Source of the DNA: Owenia fusiformis
Taxonomy: Eukaryota > Annelida > Polychaeta > Sabellida > Oweniidae
Direction: 5' to 3'
NCBI GenBank assembly: GCA_903813345.2
Contig: CAIIXF020000007.1
Coordinates: forward strand, 23,239,564-23,303,563
Length of the DNA: 64,000 nucleotides
The notes under the pieces were generated by a model. It was given only the letters and a program-made list of their open reading frames with translations. It was not told the origin of the DNA and ran no database searches. A program made the position numbers and the translations under genes. Positions 59,401-64,000 of the stretch are shown here, piece after piece. The stretch's first letter is position 1. The number at the start of each line of letters is the position of its first letter.

Positions 59401-62400
59401 ATTAAGGTATGAGTACCGTAATCCAACACCAAATTCGAAAATTCATAACAATACTTTGCACATATGGCGTTCGTGACCAACTATAAAACGCTTACCCCCC
59501 ATAGTGTTATATATCAAAATGTATCTGTTCATATAGGGGTTCGATTGATCTACATCATATTATAGGGAGTCAGGTTACTTTTTGAGATATCAGCGTCCAT
59601 TTATTGTGACTCGCGTTTGCTACCACTTCCTCAATTCTGATATGCCGGGCAAACGCGCAGTAAACACCTTCACGTCGGAACTATTTTTGACCTACATCGC
59701 TATTTTCGTAATTCAAATGAAAGTTGAACTCCTCCTCTTTATTTTGATACCAAATAGTGGCATACTAGGTACCCTAGAAGCAAACTATGGGGTTATTTAG
59801 AACAATACCACGAGTTTTTAAATGGACTATATAGGGGTCATACCTTTTGGCGGATGGATATGGAACCTCATACCATATTGTCGTCTGAACTGAACTTTGC
59901 ATGCGCACTAATGATGCGCAGTCGTTTTCCTGGGATTTCAATGACGTCATCGGTCATTAGTAGCTTTAATCTTCCCCGTAATCTGCGAAAGCGGGGATTT
60001 AGTACTTTCCAGGGAATTAGTCTATCTATTTCATATCATGTGACCATGAATTGACCAATAAGCGTATAGAATTTACATATGAGGTATGTAATAATAAAAC
60101 ATAGTACATACCTGCGTGAAGTCCCTTATTTGTCCATGATTTTTTGATTCAGTCGTATAATAAGAATAGTTATCTCTTTCTGCATACCTAAAAGGATAAT
60201 TTAAGAAAATCGTAGCCATTACCGTCATCGAGCGACATGTTCCCAAGTATTCAGAAATCTTTGTTTACCTTCTGGCAGCTTGTCATTATGGGAAATATAA
60301 AATTGAAATTACACTGGACAAGCTCACAGCCGAGGAATATGCTTTTAAGATTGCAGTGGACGAAGTCACGGTCGCCGGGGAATATTATGAAAATGTTTCA
60401 TACTATCGACGTCAATACCTGTTCATCTCAATGCTTTTAGCAAGGTGTATTTCCCGAAGAGCCAGGGAATTACTACTTACAGAATCATTGAAAGTGCAAC
60501 AGGTATGCAATAGGAAAATAGTAACTTGTGTAGCTTTACAGATTCACCTGCAGTATATGGCATACTCACGAAATACGAGAACGCAAAATTGAAGTATACA
60601 ATTGTCAGTTGCATCGCTTGAACGAACGGGTAAAATGTCTTAAGTTAATAATAATTACTGAATCAACAGTACGTGTACAGTACATTGAATATTTCAAATA
60701 ATACCGTTCAATAACATACAAAAGTACCTGTATTGTTTGAAGTTATTTTACAGACTTTATGTATGTGTTAACATATACACACTTCAAGGGAAACATCATT
60801 ACACATAAATAAATAAAACTACGTTCGTGGAGCTTATGGCTGACTTTTTACCAAATCAAGATTGACATTGTTTTATTGGCAATTACGATAATCTCATTTT
60901 TGATGCTTTAAGAAGTATCATTCAGCAATTACACGTAATTAAATTAATCCAGGATTCATATATCTATACTCCCCTCCATAAGTTTGGCAACTTTACCTCC
61001 CCCATTGAACTACGTGTTAAAGCCTCTTTACGTTTGAATTTTTGTTTACTTAACATGCGATGAAAATACTTATAATATTGATGTAAACGTAACTTTACTT
61101 TATTTATTTATACCTCCAAATTTTCTCAATTTTTTCCTCAATGACAATAGGTCAACAATAGATGATAAATTTGATGAATTTTGAAAATCGACATTCCCGT
61201 GTTAACCAATAAGAAATGGTAGGTTTGCTGCAAGTCATTTGACAGAATGTCCATCCTTGCAAAAATATAATTTAAGTAGGCAATTGAATTTGCTAACTTT
61301 ATTTAACAAAAAATTGATACGTTTCTTCAGGTTCAACAAAGTTATAGGTCTTTAAAGTCAAAATTGTTTTTCAAAAAACTAGATTCCATTGAAATAACAC
61401 AGGAGGCGAAAAATGAGTTTCAAAAATGACTTTGAAGCTCTGTAACTTTAGTATTCATCGAGTAAACCAAATACTTGGTGTACAAAAAAGTTAGTCAATT
61501 CAATTTTCTATATTAAAATATTTTTTGCTGAATCTTTTACTGAATAGATATCCTGATTTCTGATTTACCCCGAATCCACCATTTTCCATTGGTTTACATG
61601 GGAATGACGATTTTCAAAAATTCATCAAATTTACCATCAAATTTCGACCTATTGTAATTGAGGAAAAAAATTGGGAAAATTTGAAGGTATTGGAAATAAA
61701 GTCAAGTTACGTTTCCATCAATATTATAAGTTACTTCATCACAGGTTAAGTAAATAAAATTAAAACGTAAGGGGGCATTAACAATAACAATATCGGTAAT
61801 CCAGCGTAGTTTTACAATTCTTTTGACCGATCAAATCGGAGGTATTCTGTATCTCGTTTTCATCTGCAGTATATGGCATATTCCGCAGGTGAGTATGATA
61901 TACAGTATTCCGCAGTTGAGCATCAGAGGCCTTATTCATGAAGCCATCGTAGTTAATACGTATGACGTAAACAAATACGAACCCGCAAACCTGTCGTAAC
62001 GCATACGTTTGCGATACGATACTGTCTTATTCACAAAACTATGCGCGCCAAAATACGAACACGAACCGATCGTATCATGTTGAAAACACATGTTAGCCAC
62101 ATGGGCACCTGTAAATGTCAGTGTTACATTGTGAATTTACACTTTGCTGGCCAATGCCCACACATTTGTGAGTCAGAATATGAAGTTCTTTAAAATTTAT
62201 TTTGATATTAAGTCGACATTTTTGCGTAACATAGTAAACAGAGGTTCAATCAATATTGTTGTTTGGTTTATTTGGTTAGAAATATCACATACATGTACAT
62301 TTGCAAATGACCAACTGCCCCAGCCCTACATCTAGGAATAAGGTCATCCATTTGGAGTCGATACCGTCTTATAACTTCGTCAAATCTGTCATGAAAGATC

Positions 62401-63363
62401 CTATCATGTTTCGCCTTCTCCGAACAACATCATTTTGCAACAGCAGCAATGCCATTTCACTCCTTTTAATCCGTTCATGGATGACCTATTAATATGACGT
62501 CAAAGTCAAATTTGAACGGATTATTTATCAACGAAGAAGTGCAATGCGATGCCCATACGCACAGATCGTAACTAATTTATCCAAATCGTTGGCATATGAA
62601 AATAGAAAATCAGTGAATTATTATTTAATCCACGATGCTTTAAATTCTTCAAAAACGAATAAACTAAATTGGATCGTGATCGTCTACATACTTTCTAAAC
62701 GCCTATATATTAAAACATTTGAAAATATAAAGTTTTATTGGTAAACTTTTGAGTTAAAAATGGTACGTTTATACGCACTGGTTGAGCATGGTCTGGAGGT
62801 GACGCGTAAATTATGGTTAATTTTACGAAGATCGTAAAGTGATCGTATGACGGCATACGAGTGCGCGAGCTTACGTAGCCTTCATGAATACAAAAAAGGC
62901 GGTCACGCATCCGTTACGTCAGGTTCGTGGCCATACGTACGCTTCATGAATAAGGCTTCAGGTATTCACTGAAATCAACGTATCGCATACTCACTGCATA
63001 AAGTACCATATACCGCAGGTGACAAGCACAGAAAAATGTGTATAGCATTGCGGTAAATACTTTTGCATCTTGGGCTAGTGGATTACTTTTCCTAAATTGA
63101 TAATGTGAAACTATTTGCATTGTTCTGTTCTTACCACGTATTGACAGCCGAGCTGCATGGATCATATTTAGAAAGGCTCGTCGAGTATAAGTTCTCTCCA
63201 TATGTAGCGTCGTGAACGCTATTTTGAAGCTCCCCGATTAGAGCCGAATGATCCGCCCACTGTTGTGCCGACTTTGCGAGGTCATCATTGTACGTTAGAG
63301 CAGGTGTATCTTTATGCATGTTTCGAAATGTGTTGTGTGCAGTCAGACAGCTTTCCTTAAACG
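56283..63363 (-). CDS. CAP2: CAP-superfamily paralogue lacking both tetrad histidines (3' three exons, 5' end outside window)
   Basis: Exons in transcript order: 63363-63135, 60187-60112, 56462-56283 (485 nt, 160 complete residues). Exon phases are the same as CAP1, so the two are tandem duplicates. The domain reads FKESCLTAHNTFRNMHKDTP, YGENLYSTS, WYAERDNYSYYT, QIRDFTQVVW and YVVCRYSPQGN. The two glutamates of the CAP cavity remain, but LQHS has become LQNS and GHFTQ has become RDFTQ. Exons for a signal peptide and any four-Cys module would lie beyond position 64000; none is visible in 63364-64000. The reading frame is otherwise intact with good splice sites, so it is probably an expressed, diverged gene. 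Confidence 0.88.
56885..59874. repeat. 1.26-kb tandem duplication, X-Y-X-Y-X, bounded by ATAT repeats
   Basis: X copies (469 bp each): 56885-57353, 58146-58614, 59406-59874. Y copies: 57354-58145 (792 bp) and 58615-59405 (791 bp). Copies are almost identical: I saw one A-run length change in Y and one base change in the third X. X begins GGTATGAG and ends CTCATACC (inverted). The whole block is flanked by atat on both sides (56881-56884, 59875-59878), and each X/Y joint carries TTAA. Lies in CAP2's last intron. Open frames of 66-87 codons inside repeat with the unit and match nothing I know. Confidence 0.92.
60112..60187 (-). CDS. CAP2 internal exon: CAP signature 1 region
   Basis: Acceptor ccttttag, donor CAG|GTATGT, 76 nt (one codon shorter than CAP1). 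Encodes YAERDNYSYYTTESKNHGQI then RDFTQ. The signature His is Asp (codon GAC, 60123-60121). Confidence 0.88.
60968..61783. mobile_element. Inverted-repeat element B (about 208-bp arms)
   Basis: Arms at 61015-61222 and 61574-61783 are inverted copies beginning TGTTAA and sharing cgtttgaattttt-type and aaaatcgacattcccgtg-type blocks. The left flank 60968-61014 also matches the right flank of element A. No coding capacity seen. Lies in a CAP2 intron. Confidence 0.8.
61926..62959. mobile_element. About 1.03-kb element with 19-bp inverted ends
   Basis: Ends are GAGGCCTTATTCATGAAGC and GCTTCATGAATAAGGCTTC (18 of 19 complementary). Just inside, both ends carry repeated cgtacg/cgtaacg-rich words (tacgtatgacgtaaac; gcatccgttacgtcaggttc) and a second ttattca/tcatgaata pair. 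Interior frames (62144-62744) show no domain. No convincing target duplication seen. Confidence 0.65.
63135..63363 (-). CDS. CAP2 internal exon: CAP domain, first half
   Basis: Acceptor tatctttag, donor TG|GTAAGA, 229 nt as in CAP1. Encodes FKESCLTAHNTFRNMHKDTP, ALTYNDDLAKSAQQWADHSA, IGELQNSVHDATYGENLYS. The His of LQHS is Asn here (codon AAT, 63223-63221). Confidence 0.9.
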
Positions 63364-64000
63364 CTAAAGATACAGATCAGTGATGATTCAAACATATGTT
63401 GAATCAATATTTACGAGAACATGGCTCGATGGAAATGCATTTATCGAATTATAAAAGACATGACAGCATACTATGGTGTTTAAACTGCTTCTTTATTCGG
63501 TACATTAATATTCCATAAATACCAAATAAAACAAACAATTAACCAAACCTTTACCCAATCTATCGAAAGTTTTTTTATTTTATCAAATGTAATAATCTAT
63601 ACAATTTATATTCGCTAAATAGTTTCACTTGTTCTTTGTATTGACATTCACATTTGATATTTATACATGTGTTTGTGTGATGCAGCGAATCAATTTGTTT
63701 TCCTTAACGCACGTATAATTCAATTAACTATTTGTACATTCGGTATTTAAATTATTTATATTCGGTAAATACCGAATGCCACATTCGATAAATTTCGTTA
63801 TTTTCGATAATTTACGAGACTTTCAGTCGCGTGATATATTTGTACGATGTAGAATAGCTGCGCGGCCATTTTGCAAATCTCGAAGTCACGTGACAAAATA
63901 TCGAACAACAACGCAAGTTATCGAATGTTACTTTATTTCATTCGGTAAATAGCAAATTAGCTTTCGGTAAAATGCATTAACCATGTCATACAAAAATAAA
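63364..64000. other. CAP2 intron, upstream part
   Basis: AT-rich, with repeated attcggtaaat words, including an inverted pair near 63738 and 63767. No CAP2 5' exon is visible before the window ends. Confidence 0.5.

Noticed and set aside
57061-60054. Repeated open frames of 66-87 codons in the X-Y block
   Set aside because: Copies are nearly identical at DNA level, so sharing of the frame carries no coding evidence; there are no domains, and start and stop positions fall arbitrarily within X and Y.
60237-60592. Overlapping plus-strand frames of 67 and 78 codons
   Set aside because: They lie in a CAP2 intron on the opposite strand, have no recognised domain, and end in a short repeated word (cacctgcagtatatggcata).
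46930-63363. CAP genes as venom or toxin proteins
   Set aside because: The CAP fold is found in many secreted proteins of all tissues. There is no C-terminal CRISP cysteine-rich domain and nothing in the window indicates venom use.
1-64000. tRNA, rRNA or other structured RNA genes
   Set aside because: I saw no tRNA box A/B pair or rRNA-like stretch when reading both strands by eye; a covariance-model scan would be needed to exclude them.

Overview
This is a eukaryotic (metazoan) window: AT-rich, intron-rich, with no operons, full of short inverted-repeat elements and satellite arrays, and with genes recognisable only by joining exons at GT/AG sites. The style (compact exons, many MITE-like elements, a Crypton/DIRS-type recombinase relic, an invertebrate natriuretic-receptor-like cyclase) suggests a marine invertebrate, perhaps a lophotrochozoan such as a mollusc. 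The taxon is an inference and is not proven by the sequence.

Layout. Positions 1-12362 hold no gene I can support, only intergenic DNA with a fold-back element (about 4341-4712), a pentanucleotide microsatellite and smaller inverted repeats. Positions 12363-45044 (+) hold a complete receptor guanylate cyclase of the natriuretic peptide receptor type. I resolved 22 exon positions, and two of them exist as tandem alternative copies (8a/8b and 11a/11b). All phases agree, giving 1128 residues with 8a and 1136 with 8b. Its first intron is 18.1 kb and contains two unrelated satellite arrays (units near 103 and 93 bp) and a fold-back element. Positions 46930-54210 (-) hold a complete five-exon secreted CAP-domain protein (CAP1, 245 residues) with an N-terminal four-cysteine module. 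Positions 54695-55236 (+) hold a decayed tyrosine-recombinase fragment. Positions 56283-63363 (-) hold the 3' three exons of a paralogous CAP gene (CAP2), whose 5' exons lie beyond the window. Its introns contain a 1.26-kb tandem duplication (X-Y-X-Y-X) and several inverted-repeat elements.

How the genes work. The cyclase should bind an extracellular peptide, relay through a single transmembrane helix, a juxtamembrane segment and a pseudokinase, and make cGMP with an intact catalytic domain. The two alternative exon pairs alter exactly the relay (juxtamembrane segment and pseudokinase N-lobe/hinge), not the ligand or catalytic domains, and could give four isoforms. The frame enforces one choice and a 41-nt intron enforces the other. 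The CAP genes are a tandem duplicate pair. CAP1 keeps the full His/Glu/Glu/His CAP-cavity tetrad, while CAP2 has replaced both histidines and kept both glutamates, which suggests functional divergence. I see no functional link between the cyclase and the CAP genes beyond proximity.
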